64,000 nucleotides of DNA from Apiosordaria backusii (Eukaryota > Ascomycota > Sordariomycetes > Sordariales > Lasiosphaeriaceae), in contig JAUKTV010000001.1 in NCBI GenBank assembly GCA_030549205.1, positions 2,294,001-2,358,000 on the forward strand, given 5' to 3'. Positions within the stretch are counted from its first letter, which is position 1. Every line of letters begins with the position of its first letter. The translations under genes were made by a program, and so were the position numbers. This document shows, one piece after another, positions 36,451 through 48,279 of the stretch. Under the pieces are notes generated by a model. That model did not search any database. It was given only the letters and a program-made list of their open reading frames with translations, and was not told where the DNA came from.

Positions 36451-37867
36451 CCGGTGCTGCAAGTGTTGAACAGGCATCAAACACAGTTAGGAGACCGTAC
36501 AAGGTGGCCGTTAGGCCTTAAAAGATAATCGATAGGTGGGCCTCGAAAGATAGCCGGTAGACCTTTAAAGATGGTCGATAGGCCTTGAAAATGGTTCGAT
36601 ATCCATTTAAATGTAATAGGGACGCCTGTATTTAAGTAGTGTGCGGTAGACGGTGCAGGAAGCGGTGCCAGCTCTTTTGTCCTGGGCGTGATGAGGAGGT
36701 AGTCAACCGATGATGATAATCCAGCTTGAGATCGCACTGGTCACAAGGACGAAATGGCAATAACCCCGAGAAGCCTGTGAAAAAAGGATCACAGTTTGAC
36801 GCAGACGAATTGCTAGCCAGGCCGTGCATTTGGCGATTCGGAGTTGTGGTGTGCATTAGGGAGAGAGGTAAGCACGGACCAACTCAGGGGCTTGTTGACA
36901 TGGCCGCCAGAGAAAGTGCCGTATAAAGCGCTCCGGCACGTAGATGTTACCCATTTGTATCTTGTGTGCGGCCTTAAAATCCAGGATCAGGTCTGTCTAT
37001 GTTATCCCAAGTTGATATATTGGATGGCTCCAGGCCGGATGGTCTAGGTCATTGGCAGTGTGGGGGTGTTGAGATGGGATGGCGGAGGATGGAAAATGGC
37101 CTGCTTCTCCGGCGAAGACACCCCGAGGTTGAGCGATTTGTGACCGACTGAGATGCTCCGGGGTGTAACAAGAGAAGTAATTAGGGTGCTGGTCACTCAC
37201 CGCATGCTGTGCTTTCCCCGTTCCATATTTACCCTCACCATCCTCTCCTCGTCTCTCACACAACCTCCACACCATCCCCCGAACGTTTGATATTGGGCAG
37301 AAAAGTCGCAGCCAGTAAATTTTACTCCAAGTTCCTGATATTCTTTATGTGCTTCCTCTCATCAAGAGCAGTCGTGTGTGCTTGTTGTGGGCGCTCCTCT
37401 AGAGGACGAACACAAAGGACAGCCGCGACAGTCAGGGAAGTTGCTCTCTTGGGCCCACCTACACGTCGAGAACATCAAGCAGTGCGAACAAGCACATCTG
37501 AAAGTTGACTGCAAGTGCTGTAACTCTGTGAGAAGCGCGGTGCGGCTCTTGCTACCCGGTCGCACCTTCCCAATGCTCCTCCAGCCAACCTACCCAGCCT
37601 GGCTCGGCCAATGACGGCCTCTCTTTTTGTCGACGCCGTGATTGCCAATTCTCACAAAGTCGCAGCTTCCGTGAGATTTGACCCTAACCACCGCCTTCGC
37701 TGTGGTTCGATATTTCCACTGCAACGTTTTCTCTGTCGAACTTCCCGCTGTGAACAACTGAGGTACGTTCATTTCTTTTGGTCTGTTCACCGTCGTATCA
37801 GCTTGGTATCATCTCCATCTTCAAGAATGAGAACTGATTGGGCTTTCGACCTCAGAAATAACCGAGC
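36451..37867. other. intergenic with minisatellite copy and leader
   Basis: From about 36,495 to 36,615 lie five units of about 21 bp (AAAGATGGTCGATAGGCCTTG type), the second locus of the minisatellite family. The rest is the upstream region of the large two-TM gene. No gene was recognised. Confidence 0.55.
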
Positions 37868-40800
37868 ATGATCGGAAAGGACGACCCAGGTGTTGGGACC
37901 TTGACCTCCAAGGGCCTTCCACCACCCGAGGGCTCGACTGCCATCATCCCACCAAGGTCAACCCCAAAGAGATCGATCACCCCCAAAGGCACACTCTTCA
38001 CAAATCTGGGTGAAGCTCATCTAGCCATCACGGCAAGAGTGGCAGCCAAACCCACCGGCCAGGTTGTTCCCACTACGCCAGTCAACACCCCTTGCGAGTC
38101 ACCGATTGAGCGTCTTGATGACCGGCATTCTAAAGACGACCTGCCGCTGGCATCACACATGGAGTTTGTAAAGTCTTCTCACATTGTCAACGGACGATGC
38201 TTGACTGGCTATGCTCCCAATGTCCCGACTGTTCGAAACAACCAAGAAGCACCCTCGGAAACCTCACCGCCGCAATCTCCCGATCCAATCCCATCCAGCC
38301 CTTATGAAGAATTCAACCCCGATCTAGATTGGGTACATGGCCCTGGGCCAGAGATATGCTCCAAGCGCAAGCCAAGAGAGACTGGGAGCACAGTTGAGAA
38401 CATCTACCGACAATACCTCCCGTCGGAACCCTCGGCCGTGGAGCCTCAATCTGTCACCAATGGTACACCGTCTACCGGCAAACAGCACCCTCAGTCAACT
38501 GAGACCGGACAGGGAGAGGGTACTGATGACCACTACATACTGGCCCATTCTCTGACCTCACCATCCCCTGAGCTCAACCAAACCGACGATGGGATCAATC
38601 CAGGCAAACAACGCCGCAAACTGTATGACACTGCTGGAGATGCCCCCAGTGTTCCTCTTCCAGAGCTACCAATTGCGCAACGCTCTACCCAATACCATCC
38701 ATCGACAAATAGCCATGCCCAGGGGCCTGATAGCCCGCCAACCCCATCAGGGATGTCCCTTTCGAATACCCAAGTGTTGCTCGACAGATACAGCGATGAC
38801 AGTGAGCTTGCTCACCATGAGGGCTTCTCCGAAGAAGCTGTAATTGTTGGAGTCCCTGACGATTGTGAAGATGACGGTCTCGAGCCAGAGTCGTCACCAC
38901 GCCGCGCCCACGAGCAGCTGAGACACAGGCTTGACAGGCTGCACTATGCATGTAACACGGGTCCGACCGAGTTCTCCACTGGCGCGCTTACCTCTGAGTC
39001 CGATGAAGACCCATTCAAGTACGATCGCAAGTCTTACAACGCCTTCCTCCAGCCAGTGCGAGAAAGGGAAGTGAGTCTGGCCCTTCAGCAGTTGACCGGT
39101 ACCGAATCAGCACCCCTCGACGACAATAACAACGCAACAAACCCGTTTACATCGCCTACGCTGTTTTCGCAGGAACCTGGACAGGGCGGATTGCAGAGCA
39201 GAAACCCATACCTGAACAGGCTGCAATCCTACAAGACACCCGCAGTTGAGGATGCTTGGGAGGACGAAGATGATCCGAACGAGGTCAAAATTCCGGTTCA
39301 ACGTCCTCCTAGTTCCACACCAGCTCCTCAGCCTGAACCTTCAGTTCAAAACCGCAATCTTGCCCAAGACTGGAGAACCAGCTTTTACAATGATCATTTT
39401 CATCAAGCTCAGAGTGAGGGGGGCGACTGGGAAACGGTTGGGACCAACGTGGGAGGCCAGTTTGGCAGCAACCTTGCATGTGCCTCTGGCACCGGTATGA
39501 GTGGAAGCCAGGTTATCAAGATTACCGGAAGCAGCATTGCAGACTACTCGGATTGTAGTTCCTTCGGGCCATCTCCCTATGACGCCTTCACGTCTACCGA
39601 GCGGATCTTGCAACACCCAACGGATGACATGAAACCCACCAACCAGCTCTTCAGAAACATCAAAGACACAGGCCGCCCAGTTTTTCTCCCAAAGCCACGA
39701 GTACATCGTGTTAACGGCTACCACCTGGACTCAGTTCGACATTTTACGGATGCATCTACAACAGCCAGCGGCTCCACGGCTAGAAGCGCTCTGCTTGAGA
39801 AGATAAGTGCTCGCCTGCGTCGAAATAAAGAGCAACAGAAGCAGACAACCCCTTTTCAAGTCCTCCCAGGGAGTTCGGTACCTCAGCTCTCCGACGTTTA
39901 TGAGCTGGAGGATATCAGCCCTGGTCAGCAGCATGCTGTCAACAAGGGGGCCGTGGCCTCAGGGCCCAACAAGGAGAATCGACTTACTCCTCCAAATCAA
40001 GAATCCAGTCCTATCGCGAAAGAATCACCCACTCTTTTCAGCTTCCCGCTCATCACATTGCAGGAAGCTGTCAAAAAGCAGGCCATCAGAAGGGCAAGCG
40101 GAGAGGACGACGTTACTCTCACCACCACCAGAACTCGTCAGGACTCCAGCGTTCTGTCTTCCAGAGCTACGCAGAGAACTACTCCGCCAACACCCTGTAT
40201 GGTGAAGTCTCAACGATACACTCCTCCTACACCCTGCCTCGTAAAGCCTCCTCCCACCCATCTTCGTCGACCCACCGGATTGGGAATCCCTGATACTGCC
40301 ACACCATATCCAGCATATCGTATGGATAAGGGATTTGATGGGCATGGACGAAATCGTTCCATCGTTTCACCCCTCAGCAGTGGCAGCCCGCCCATCTACG
40401 GAAGAGCAGTCTTTCCTCGCTCTTGCAGAAATCCATTTGGCGATGTGCGTGCCGATCCTCGGAACTCTCCAAGAAGCAGCTACGGGTTTCCAGTCATGTT
40501 GCGTAGGTCGACCCACAAGAGAAAGACGACTCGTGAGAAGAGGGACATGCTTCGTCAACCGGAAAATACTCCAAGACCCGGTCCTGTTGTCGACCCCGAG
40601 ACAGCAGGCGCATTTGTCTTGTCTAGCGACGATGCCTACATCTCGTGGGACAACCAGAGAAAGCGTCGACTCTTTTACTATGGCGCGCTTGCCATGTGCA
40701 TTTTCCCCTTTCTGACCTTGTTGGTCTACCACGGCGCTTTTGACCCTCTACTTGTATGGTTGACTAAAGGCGAGGTACGTCGACTGACTCGCAAGCAACG

Positions 40801-40894
40801 CCACGTTGCTGGCATCGTTGGAAGCGCCATTGCTGCTGTTTGGCTAGCTGCCATTGCTGTGGTTGTTACTCTGCTTGTCAGCGCAAAGGCTTGA
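37868..40894 (+). CDS. Large low-complexity protein with C-terminal membrane segments
   Basis: 1008-aa single-exon protein. Most of it is disordered, rich in Ser, Pro, Thr and charged residues, with stretches such as TPPTPCMVKSQRYTPPTPC and many SP/TP sites that could be phosphorylated. The conserved-looking part is the C-terminal 90 residues: an AGAFVLSSDDAYISWDNQRKR segment, then a hydrophobic helix (YYGALAMCIFPFLTLLVYHG), a basic loop (GEVRRLTRKQRHVAG) and a second helix (SAIAAVWLAAIAVVVTLLVS). This suggests an internal-membrane or plasma-membrane hairpin with a long cytosolic N-terminus. I know of no function; similar serine-rich proteins occur across Sordariomycetes. Confidence 0.82.
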   Translation: MIGKDDPGVGTLTSKGLPPPEGSTAIIPPRSTPKRSITPKGTLFTNLGEAHLAITARVAAKPTGQVVPTTPVNTPCESPIERLDDRHSKDDLPLASHMEFVKSSHIVNGRCLTGYAPNVPTVRNNQEAPSETSPPQSPDPIPSSPYEEFNPDLDWVHGPGPEICSKRKPRETGSTVENIYRQYLPSEPSAVEPQSVTNGTPSTGKQHPQSTETGQGEGTDDHYILAHSLTSPSPELNQTDDGINPGKQRRKLYDTAGDAPSVPLPELPIAQRSTQYHPSTNSHAQGPDSPPTPSGMSLSNTQVLLDRYSDDSELAHHEGFSEEAVIVGVPDDCEDDGLEPESSPRRAHEQLRHRLDRLHYACNTGPTEFSTGALTSESDEDPFKYDRKSYNAFLQPVREREVSLALQQLTGTESAPLDDNNNATNPFTSPTLFSQEPGQGGLQSRNPYLNRLQSYKTPAVEDAWEDEDDPNEVKIPVQRPPSSTPAPQPEPSVQNRNLAQDWRTSFYNDHFHQAQSEGGDWETVGTNVGGQFGSNLACASGTGMSGSQVIKITGSSIADYSDCSSFGPSPYDAFTSTERILQHPTDDMKPTNQLFRNIKDTGRPVFLPKPRVHRVNGYHLDSVRHFTDASTTASGSTARSALLEKISARLRRNKEQQKQTTPFQVLPGSSVPQLSDVYELEDISPGQQHAVNKGAVASGPNKENRLTPPNQESSPIAKESPTLFSFPLITLQEAVKKQAIRRASGEDDVTLTTTRTRQDSSVLSSRATQRTTPPTPCMVKSQRYTPPTPCLVKPPPTHLRRPTGLGIPDTATPYPAYRMDKGFDGHGRNRSIVSPLSSGSPPIYGRAVFPRSCRNPFGDVRADPRNSPRSSYGFPVMLRRSTHKRKTTREKRDMLRQPENTPRPGPVVDPETAGAFVLSSDDAYISWDNQRKRRLFYYGALAMCIFPFLTLLVYHGAFDPLLVWLTKGEVRRLTRKQRHVAGIVGSAIAAVWLAAIAVVVTLLVSAKA

Positions 40895-42295
40895 GTAGTG
40901 GTATTACCTTGACGGCTTTCTACTTGTGGTCAGAGAGTTTGTTTGCATGAGAAAATGGAATTTGGACGATCTTTGGGGGGATTTCTTGTCAATTCTTGGT
41001 CAGGTTTTGTGTCTCTTTTCGTCATCTTTGGCACGCGTGTCATGGACAAGAGCGGCATTTTCGGGAGGCAAGGTTGGCAGCTTTGCGAGGTGGATGGTCT
41101 TTTGTTTGGGCGAATTCGCGGCACATGTCTGGCAACAAGAGAAATTGGACTTTATCGGATTTCGCTGGTTTTATCTGAGTGGCGCTATCGGGAGGGTGGT
41201 GGAGGTTATGGAAGAGTACAAGGGATGTCTCACGGCAGATATCTGAGATGATTTGTACAAGGATTGAGGACTGGGATCATTGCGGCGCTCTTCATACATG
41301 TGAAGAGATCGAGTTATCGGCCGCTAGAGCCTTGCTTTCACATTATCAGTCAGTGGGAGTCATTATCGACATTTATCACTTTTCCGCATTTCCCTGTCGA
41401 CCGGAACATGATACCCAGCAACCGCCATATATCAGCATCTATACTGCCGACCCCCTCCAAGGCCACTAGCGCCATGTCAAGTTAGCATGGACTCCTAGAA
41501 CGACTGCCGTTTCTCATTCCCTTGAATCAGCAGCTATATCAGCAACAGGTCTGGACAGAGTCATTTGATATCGGGGGGTAAAGGACATGGTAAGGGTATG
41601 GGTATTGAAGTCTCAGGCACGCGGGTTAAAAAGGAATTTGGGCATTTGTTTAGGAGGATAGGCAATGATTTGGGGGAATGATGGTATGGAATCGGAAGGG
41701 AAATATCGTGTCTCTCTCTTGGTAGAGGCCAAAAAGCGATGTATTTATTATATCCTCGGTTTGGAGGTGGTGTTCTGCTTCGTTGAGTTCTTGCTAGTGT
41801 CTTTTCTCTTCTTCGTTCGTGGTCCTTTTAGGGAACAGAACTGTACCGTTGCTCGCCCATGATGGGTTACATTGATATGGGAGGTATACTGGACATATAG
41901 GGTGCATGTCTTATCGGTTTTCTTCTTGTTTTCTGAATGTGCAGCCCCTGCATTATGTTGGTGCGTTTGAATTTGGGTTGATTCTTCTTTATGTAATCAG
42001 GTGGCCGTCTGCTCGGGTACATGACATGGAGCCAGACTTGGGTTTGAGAACAGAACCAAAATTGATCATCGAGAAAGTTAAACCCCATGCAGCAACCACT
42101 CGTGCCTGTTTTGGTATCAAACGCTGTGCTAACTGAAAAAAGAATATTAGAACAGAGAGACGGCCCTAGAATAGAGGGGACAAGACCTACCAAGAAAACC
42201 AGTCTATCACTGGGCCTCTAACATGATTACATGGTATGCCATCTCTTTTTCTCTCGCCGTTTATATCTTTTTTTCTCCCCTCAAACACAATTTGC
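40895..42295. other. intergenic between convergent genes
   Basis: 3' flanks of the two-TM gene (+) and the HYPK-like gene (-). Short frames only, no recognised repeat or RNA gene. Confidence 0.45.
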
Positions 42296-42767
42296 TCAGA
42301 AAGCAGGCTGCAAGAAAGCCTTGATCGTCTTGACTGCGTCACCATCGTGCTGCTTAAGCAGCTCAGTTGCCCTCGCCTTAGTGAGCTCCAACTGATCGAC
42401 CTATACCACGCCGCCATATATTAGCACAGTTCTCCCATATGACAATTCTTCTTCAGCTCGACAGTAAGTCCCAACCCTCAGATGTGAGAAAAGGGGAACC
42501 AACCAGAAGCGCGACATCGGCCGCATCAACCTTGACCTTGCTCTTCGCTGGGGCTTCCACAGGGGCCTTCTTCTCGGAAACACTGTTCAAGGCATTGGTG
42601 GCGGCGGCTTTGTCGACTTGGGCGGTGTCGTTCTCGGCGGCGGAGGAGGAGTCGAGGTTGGAAAGGGCGGCGGCTGCTTTGCGGTCTTCGGCTGAGGCTG
42701 GTTTGGTTGTGGTCTCGATGTCGTCTGTGGCGCCTTCGTGGATGGTGGGGGGTTGGGGTTCGGCCAT
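42296..42767 (-). CDS. HYPK-like NAC/UBA-domain protein
   Basis: 122 aa from exons 42767-42504 and 42400-42296 (103-bp intron). The N-terminus is acidic and disordered (MAEPQPPTIHEG, PASAEDRKAAAALSNL). A lysine patch and KVDAADVALL lead into a C-terminal three-helix UBA fold (VDQLELTKARATELL, KQHDGDAVKTIKAFL), the arrangement of the HYPK/NAC-alpha UBA family. HYPK associates with the ribosome-bound NatA N-terminal acetyltransferase and regulates it. The splice at CTG|GTTGGT and TATAG|GTC falls inside the UBA helix and is required to complete it. Confidence 0.85.
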
Positions 42768-43330
42768 TGTTTCGGTTGGGAAGCTGGTAATATGGGGTGG
42801 ATTGGGGATATGGGTATATGTGGACTGGTGATGGTGGACTGGTGATGATGATGATGAGGCTCTGAATGTTTGGGCAAGAATAAGTAATGTGGGGTTGAGG
42901 GGCAGAGCTCTGGGAAAGTAAACTGGGCTAGGCTGGAATGGGTTAGTGGAGAGGGAGTGAGAAGGGCGATCCACTCTTATTCAGGCGGGTGGGGGGAGGT
43001 GATTGGCCAATTCGGCGGAACTTTTCTTTGTTAAGAACGGAGCAACGATGCAGGACCCTGGCACCCTTGTGACGATCATTTTCTGGTGAGGTGTGTGTGT
43101 GAAAAGAGGTCAGATTTCGTTTATGAGTCAAGGTTCTAACTTGGATGAGATGAACTGGTGAGAATCACAGGTATATAAACCACACAATTTTGCATTTTTT
43201 CTTGGGTATTCCGAGTCAAACGGCCGCTTCGTTTTCTTTTCAACTTGCCGCTACAACGACGAATGGTTTTGTGGTGGGGCACAAAAGAAGCTTTTGAGAA
43301 GCATTACTCTACTCATACTTACCCGTCGAG
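42768..43330. promoter_or_regulatory. divergent HYPK/DAHP synthase intergenic region
   Basis: 563 bp between divergent start codons, so both promoters lie here. A GATGGTGGACTGGT duplication sits near 42820-42850. No specific operator is claimed. Confidence 0.45.
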
Positions 43331-44785
43331 ATGAGTGCAACAACACCAGAGTGGACTCCCGACTCGTGGAGGTCAAAACCCATCAAGCAATGCCCCGAGT
43401 ATCCCGACCAGAAGGCCCTCGCCAAGTCACTCGCCGAGCTCAAGAAGTTGCCCCCCATCGTCCACCCGAGGGAGATTGTCAAGCTCAAGGAACACCTTAG
43501 GGATGTGGCCCAGGGCAAGGCTTTTCTTCTTCAGGGCGGCGACTGCGCTGAGCTGTTTGACTACTGCCAGCAGGATGTCATCGAGTCCAAGATCAAACTA
43601 CTCTTGCAGATGAGTTTGGTCTTGATCTGGGGCGCTGACAAGAGAGTGGTTCGCATCGGCCGCATGGCTGGTCAGTATGCGAAGCCACGGTCGAGTCCAA
43701 TGGAGACGGTTGATGGGAGGGAGGTCCCTTCGTTCAGGGGTGACATCCTGAATGGCTTTCATGTTGATGAGAGAGAACTTGATCCCAACCGTTTGGTCAA
43801 GTAAGTCTTGCCCCCCCTCCATTTCCTTTCAAAATCTGATACTAACACCCACCCCAGAGCCTACCACCACAGCGCAGCAACTCTTAACTACATCCGCGCC
43901 GCCATCTCCTCTGGCATCGCCGACCTCCACCGTCCCCTCGACTGGGGTCTCGGCCACGTCCGCGATCCCGCTCTGAAGGCCAAATACCAAGAAGCAGTCA
44001 CTTTCCTCACCGACATGCTCCGCTTCATGCAGACCATCGGCGCCGACAAGTCCCACAACCTCGACACCGTCGACCTCTTCACCTCTCATGAGGGTCTCCT
44101 GCTCGAATACGAGCAATCCCTTACCCGGTTGCTTGAAACCCCTTCCGTCCCTGGCACCCCAAGCAAAAAGGAATACTACGACACCTCCGCCCACTTCCTC
44201 TGGATCGGCGACCGAACCCGCCAGCTCGACCACGCCCACGTCGAGTTCTTCCGCGGCATCGCCAACCCCCTCGGAGTCAAAATTGGCCCCACCACACCCG
44301 CGAGTGACCTGCTGGACATGCTCCGCACCCTCAACCCCTCTCAAGAGCCGGGCAAGATCACGCTCATCACCCGGTACGGCGCGTCCAAGGTGGCCGACCT
44401 CCTCCCGGCGCACATCCGCGCGGTGGAGGACTCAGAGTACAGGCAGACGGTGGTCTGGCAGTGCGATCCCATGCACGGCAACACGCAGTCTGTGAGCGGG
44501 GGGATCAAGACGAGGAGCTTCAGTGATATTTTCAGCGAGCTGCAGCAGACGCTGCGGATTCACAAGGAGCAGGGGAGTTACTTGGGGGGTGTTCATCTGG
44601 AGCTTACCGGGGATGCGGTGACGGAGTGCTTGGGGGGCAGTGAGGGGTTGGATGAGGATGATTTGTCGACGAATTACACGAGCTTTTGCGATCCGAGGTT
44701 GAATGAGAAGCAGGCGTTGGAGTTGGCGTTTTTGGTGGCGGATCATTATAGGTGTGAGAGGAAGGAGAAGCTTGGGGGTGCTTAG
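43331..44785 (+). CDS. aro-8: Class II 3-deoxy-D-arabino-heptulosonate-7-phosphate synthase
   Basis: 465-aa enzyme for the first step of the shikimate pathway, condensing phosphoenolpyruvate and erythrose-4-phosphate. Exons are 43331-43800 and 43858-44785. Class II (plant-type) hallmarks are present: WTPDSWRSKPIKQCPEYPD, LLQGGDCAELFDYC with the metal-ligand Cys, VVRIGRMAGQYAKPRS, SHEGLLLEYEQSLTR, HFLWIGDRTRQLDHAHVEF, KITLITRYGASKV, WQCDPMHGNT, and GGVHLELTGDAVTECLGGS. Length is normal for the fungal members. The symbol follows Neurospora usage, where the plant-like, Trp-sensitive isozyme is aro-8; orthology was inferred, not tested. Confidence 0.95.
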
Positions 44786-46863
44786 AAGGGGGTTGGAGGT
44801 GTTTGGGATTGCAATAGCGAAAAGTTAGGGAGGGTAGGTTTTCATCGGGTTTCAATGACTATCGACTGCCTTTAGAGCCATCAACTATCTCTCCATGCTT
44901 GTTGAGTGTCTTTCAAGGCCCGCTGAGTGTCTTTTAATGCCTGCTAACCATCTTCTAGGGTAGTTCGATTATCTTGTGAGGCATCTCTAGGTTCTCTACT
45001 GTCTTTTGAGGCCTACACAACTGGATTTGCAGTCTTGGCTCGATTCCCCTCGGCGTGTCCACCTTTTCACCAGTCACACATCCCCAAAGGAATATCGGAT
45101 CGACACCTTGTTTGCCCTCGTGGTATCTTGAGGCTTTTCTTGGACACGGTGGACAAGGCGGGCAGCATCACCAGCGTGGGTCATGACTTGTGGCCAGTCT
45201 AGGCCCGGCACGTGGCCGTCAGGCTCTTTTTCTTGCACACATTTTGCGATGATGGGCATACAGCGGAGCATGGCGAATAAACCAGCGAGCACACTATATA
45301 TACCTTTTTAGAGCACTCGTGACTATTTCGGATTGTCGGTGATGGCAGGCAGTATGTCTTGGATAGCAGCCAAGTCATGGGATTTGATCCTGTTGTGCTT
45401 CGTCAACTCCATGGATATATGGTTACCGTTTGTAGTGATATGCACGTCAAACTGCCAATCTCATTGCTGTCAGCCCTGACGAACGGCTGTCTCGTTCAGG
45501 CAGACTGGCAGATTGACCGAAAGACATAGCGGAGGCAAAATGGAAAAGAACAGCACATGAAAGCATGCGACACTCCCAAATTCCAAGGCGGCCAATCGCC
45601 GTGATGACTGATGTGATAGGAGCCAATCGCCGGGGGGCCTGGATCACCACCTGTGCTGTCGCACCGCTCGGGTAAGGGAGATGGACAGTGGAACGGGAAG
45701 CCTTGGGCTCTGGCTGGCTGGAAAATCAACAGAGATTTCCATCATTGCTGGCCAATCTGGGCTTTGAAGCGTCCTCTTGTACAACTGCCGTCTCCGCCAG
45801 TATTCCCATATTCAGGGTTGTTGGAGTTTTGGGCTCTGCTCAACCTCGGGGCTCTGCTTGCCCAGTGGAGGGCCCGGGCCTATCAGTGGCCTGAGAGCAG
45901 GTGTTCGTTGGTTCTCCGCCTAAAAGTCACCTGCACCAGAGCACGTGCATGGCCGTCACTGAACATCCTCTCCTCAGGTCCCCGTCCGTCACCGAACTTC
46001 CCATCACTTTGCAGGCTGCATCGTGACACTGGAGATGGCTTGAAGGGCTTCCTCCAGCTCGTGGCACTAGTGCTGCAGGTGCTTGTCTCTGCACTTTGCC
46101 GCATCCATACCTACCCCTCCCTGAAGACAGCAAGCACACCGCCGAGCACCATGATGCATTTTCTTTCCACCTTCGTTGTTTGTTGTTCTGGTCTTGGCCA
46201 GCTGTTTTTCCCCGCCTCTGACACTGGTCAGACCGCCTCCAACTCGTCCCTTATCCGGCCCTTGAAGGCTGCGGACGACTTGCAAAAGAACTTCAAACAG
46301 GACCAGATGAGCCAAAAGAAATACAAAATCAACACTCGAATATTGCTGCAGAGCCTGCTGCGTATCCCATCCTGAGACGCACGCCCATATTCCTGGGCCT
46401 GGAATTACTTGGCTGACAGGCATTGATCCACGGACTACGGTTTGCTGGCGCCATCTTCCTCGATTGGTCTTGGGTGACGAAACAGCGGGCCACTAAACCA
46501 AACAGCTGGACCAACTGCGAGGAAGAGGGTGGTTTTCCGTTCGGATGACAGGGAAAAAGGCAGGTGCTACATTTCCTCCCTCTCTCGCTCTTCTCGCTCC
46601 CACTCTTCCGATTCCGAACCTCTGTGTAAGACACCGGTTTCCGATCTGGGTTGTGCTCTCTTTTTCCGGATGCCGGATTCAGCATCTTGAACTCTTCAAT
46701 TTTCTCCTCTTGTTTTCTTTCGAGGTCTCGAGCCACACCTTGCCCCATTGCGTTCATACTTACATTCTGAACTGTTTGGTCTTCATGGAGTCCTGACAAA
46801 CACACTTGTTCCTGTCGTGATCTCTTCTTTTCTCCCTTGCGGCACTGAACCCGAGCATGTCCG
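44786..46863. other. intergenic with minus-oriented minisatellite
   Basis: About 2.1 kb. Near 44,860-45,020 the 21-bp unit family appears on the minus strand (six to seven units, AAAGACACTCAACAAGCATGG type), beginning about 75 bp after the DAHP synthase stop. The remaining sequence upstream of the SprT-like gene has a 240-codon frame without ATG start or domains. Confidence 0.55.
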
Positions 46864-48279
46864 ATGGCTCGTCCGGCCGGAGGCGGGGACGAGCACCCGC
46901 CATTCCCGTTTTCGAGCGGTCCGTACTACCCAGCCAAGCGGCGCACAGTCGACGTCGATGCCGACGACTACGATGACTTGCACCGCCAACAACTTCGCAA
47001 CAAGAGGCCAAGATACATACAATATGCCCAATATGCCGACACCGTCGCCTATCAGATGGCCGTGGACAACAACGATCCCATCAACAACAACCTGAATCCC
47101 TTTGGAGGAGTAGGAGCTGGAGGAGGCGGGGGAGAAAGGGTCGCGGATTTGCCACTCCTGTACCACCCACACCCTCAACATCCATATTCCCACACAGGCC
47201 ACCCCCATCCCCACCATTCCCACTCCCGACTATCCCTGCCCCCCGACCGCTCTGTCTCGGCCCCGCCGCCCCTGGAACGGACGGCCTCGGGGCTCTCGAT
47301 CCGCCCGGACCCCACAGAATCGTACGTGCGCTGCGGCTCTATGGAACTTCTCGAGGATGCTGCCGCTGCTCAACGAGTCCGCGAGCACCTCGCCAACTTC
47401 ACTCGACGCAACCCAGACTCGAAGCACGAACGTATTCTTAGGTCAATCATCAGCCCCCGGGGCAGACATAATGAGCTCCAGCCGCTTGACAACGATTCAC
47501 TTGAATCGATCTTTAGCGCCGCCAACGAGATCTTCTTCAACGGACGTCTCAGTCAGAGAGTGAGGTGGGATTGGTCTGATGAAACGAGCACGAGGTATGA
47601 CTGTCGGGTGATTGGGACCACGGCCCTGAGGAAGAAGATTGACAAGGGAGGGAGGGGGTTCGAGACCCTTATTGTGCTCAGCTCGACGATACTCAGGGAC
47701 AAGAGGTATAATTGCCGGAGGCTGTTGATTAGCACGTTCTTGCATGAGCTGATACACTGTTATCTGTTTATTTGCTGCGGCTTCAGGGCCAGGTGGGAAG
47801 GAGGCCATACGAAGGGGTTCAGGGAGATTGCTGAGATCGTGGACGAATGGGCGGGTGAGGGCAGCCGGTTGTATCTGGGGAGGGTGGAGGCTGATTTGGA
47901 GCTGTTTAGGGTTGAGGGCCCCGAGGCAGTGACCGATGGCTATTTTGCCCATCAGAGAGGCAGAGAAGGAAGCCAGTATTCTTGCTCCGGGATGGCGGAA
48001 CAACAACAAGAATATTCTGGCGGCGGTGTTCACGGTGTTGGCGGTACTCAGGAGGTGGTGAAATTCCAGGGTAGTCAAGACTTTGTTCAGATCTTCCCTG
48101 AGGACCACCGGCGTGGGAGGAGCATCGGGAGGAGCCCCAGCCGCCGCACCAACAGCAGCAATGCTTGGTGGAGACAGCAGAGGACTGTGAGGCCGAGCCC
48201 GCTGTTCGTCTCATATGGAGCGAGTAGTGGTGCTGTCAGTTATGGCGAGGAAGAGGAGGACTATGTTTACCCTTCCTGA
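46864..48279 (+). CDS. SprT-like zinc metalloprotease-domain protein
   Basis: 471-aa single-exon protein. A disordered N-terminus (Asp, Gly and His-rich, residues 1-150) precedes a SprT-like domain (about 215-340): LESIFSAANEIFFNGRLSQRVRW, then STFLHELIHCYLF with the HExxH zinc motif (H294, E295, H298) and GGHTKGF supplying the likely third ligand H315. SprT-like proteases include SPRTN/Wss1-type enzymes that cleave DNA-protein crosslinks. No PIP or ubiquitin-binding element was identified, so a DNA-repair role is only an inference. The C-terminus is Arg/Ser-rich and acidic at the end (EEEEDYVYPS). Confidence 0.82.
   Translation: MARPAGGGDEHPPFPFSSGPYYPAKRRTVDVDADDYDDLHRQQLRNKRPRYIQYAQYADTVAYQMAVDNNDPINNNLNPFGGVGAGGGGGERVADLPLLYHPHPQHPYSHTGHPHPHHSHSRLSLPPDRSVSAPPPLERTASGLSIRPDPTESYVRCGSMELLEDAAAAQRVREHLANFTRRNPDSKHERILRSIISPRGRHNELQPLDNDSLESIFSAANEIFFNGRLSQRVRWDWSDETSTRYDCRVIGTTALRKKIDKGGRGFETLIVLSSTILRDKRYNCRRLLISTFLHELIHCYLFICCGFRARWEGGHTKGFREIAEIVDEWAGEGSRLYLGRVEADLELFRVEGPEAVTDGYFAHQRGREGSQYSCSGMAEQQQEYSGGGVHGVGGTQEVVKFQGSQDFVQIFPEDHRRGRSIGRSPSRRTNSSNAWWRQQRTVRPSPLFVSYGASSGAVSYGEEEEDYVYPS

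Noticed and set aside
45653..46375. 240-codon plus-strand frame upstream of the SprT-like gene
   Set aside because: It does not begin with ATG and its translation lacks domains; more likely leader or intergenic DNA.
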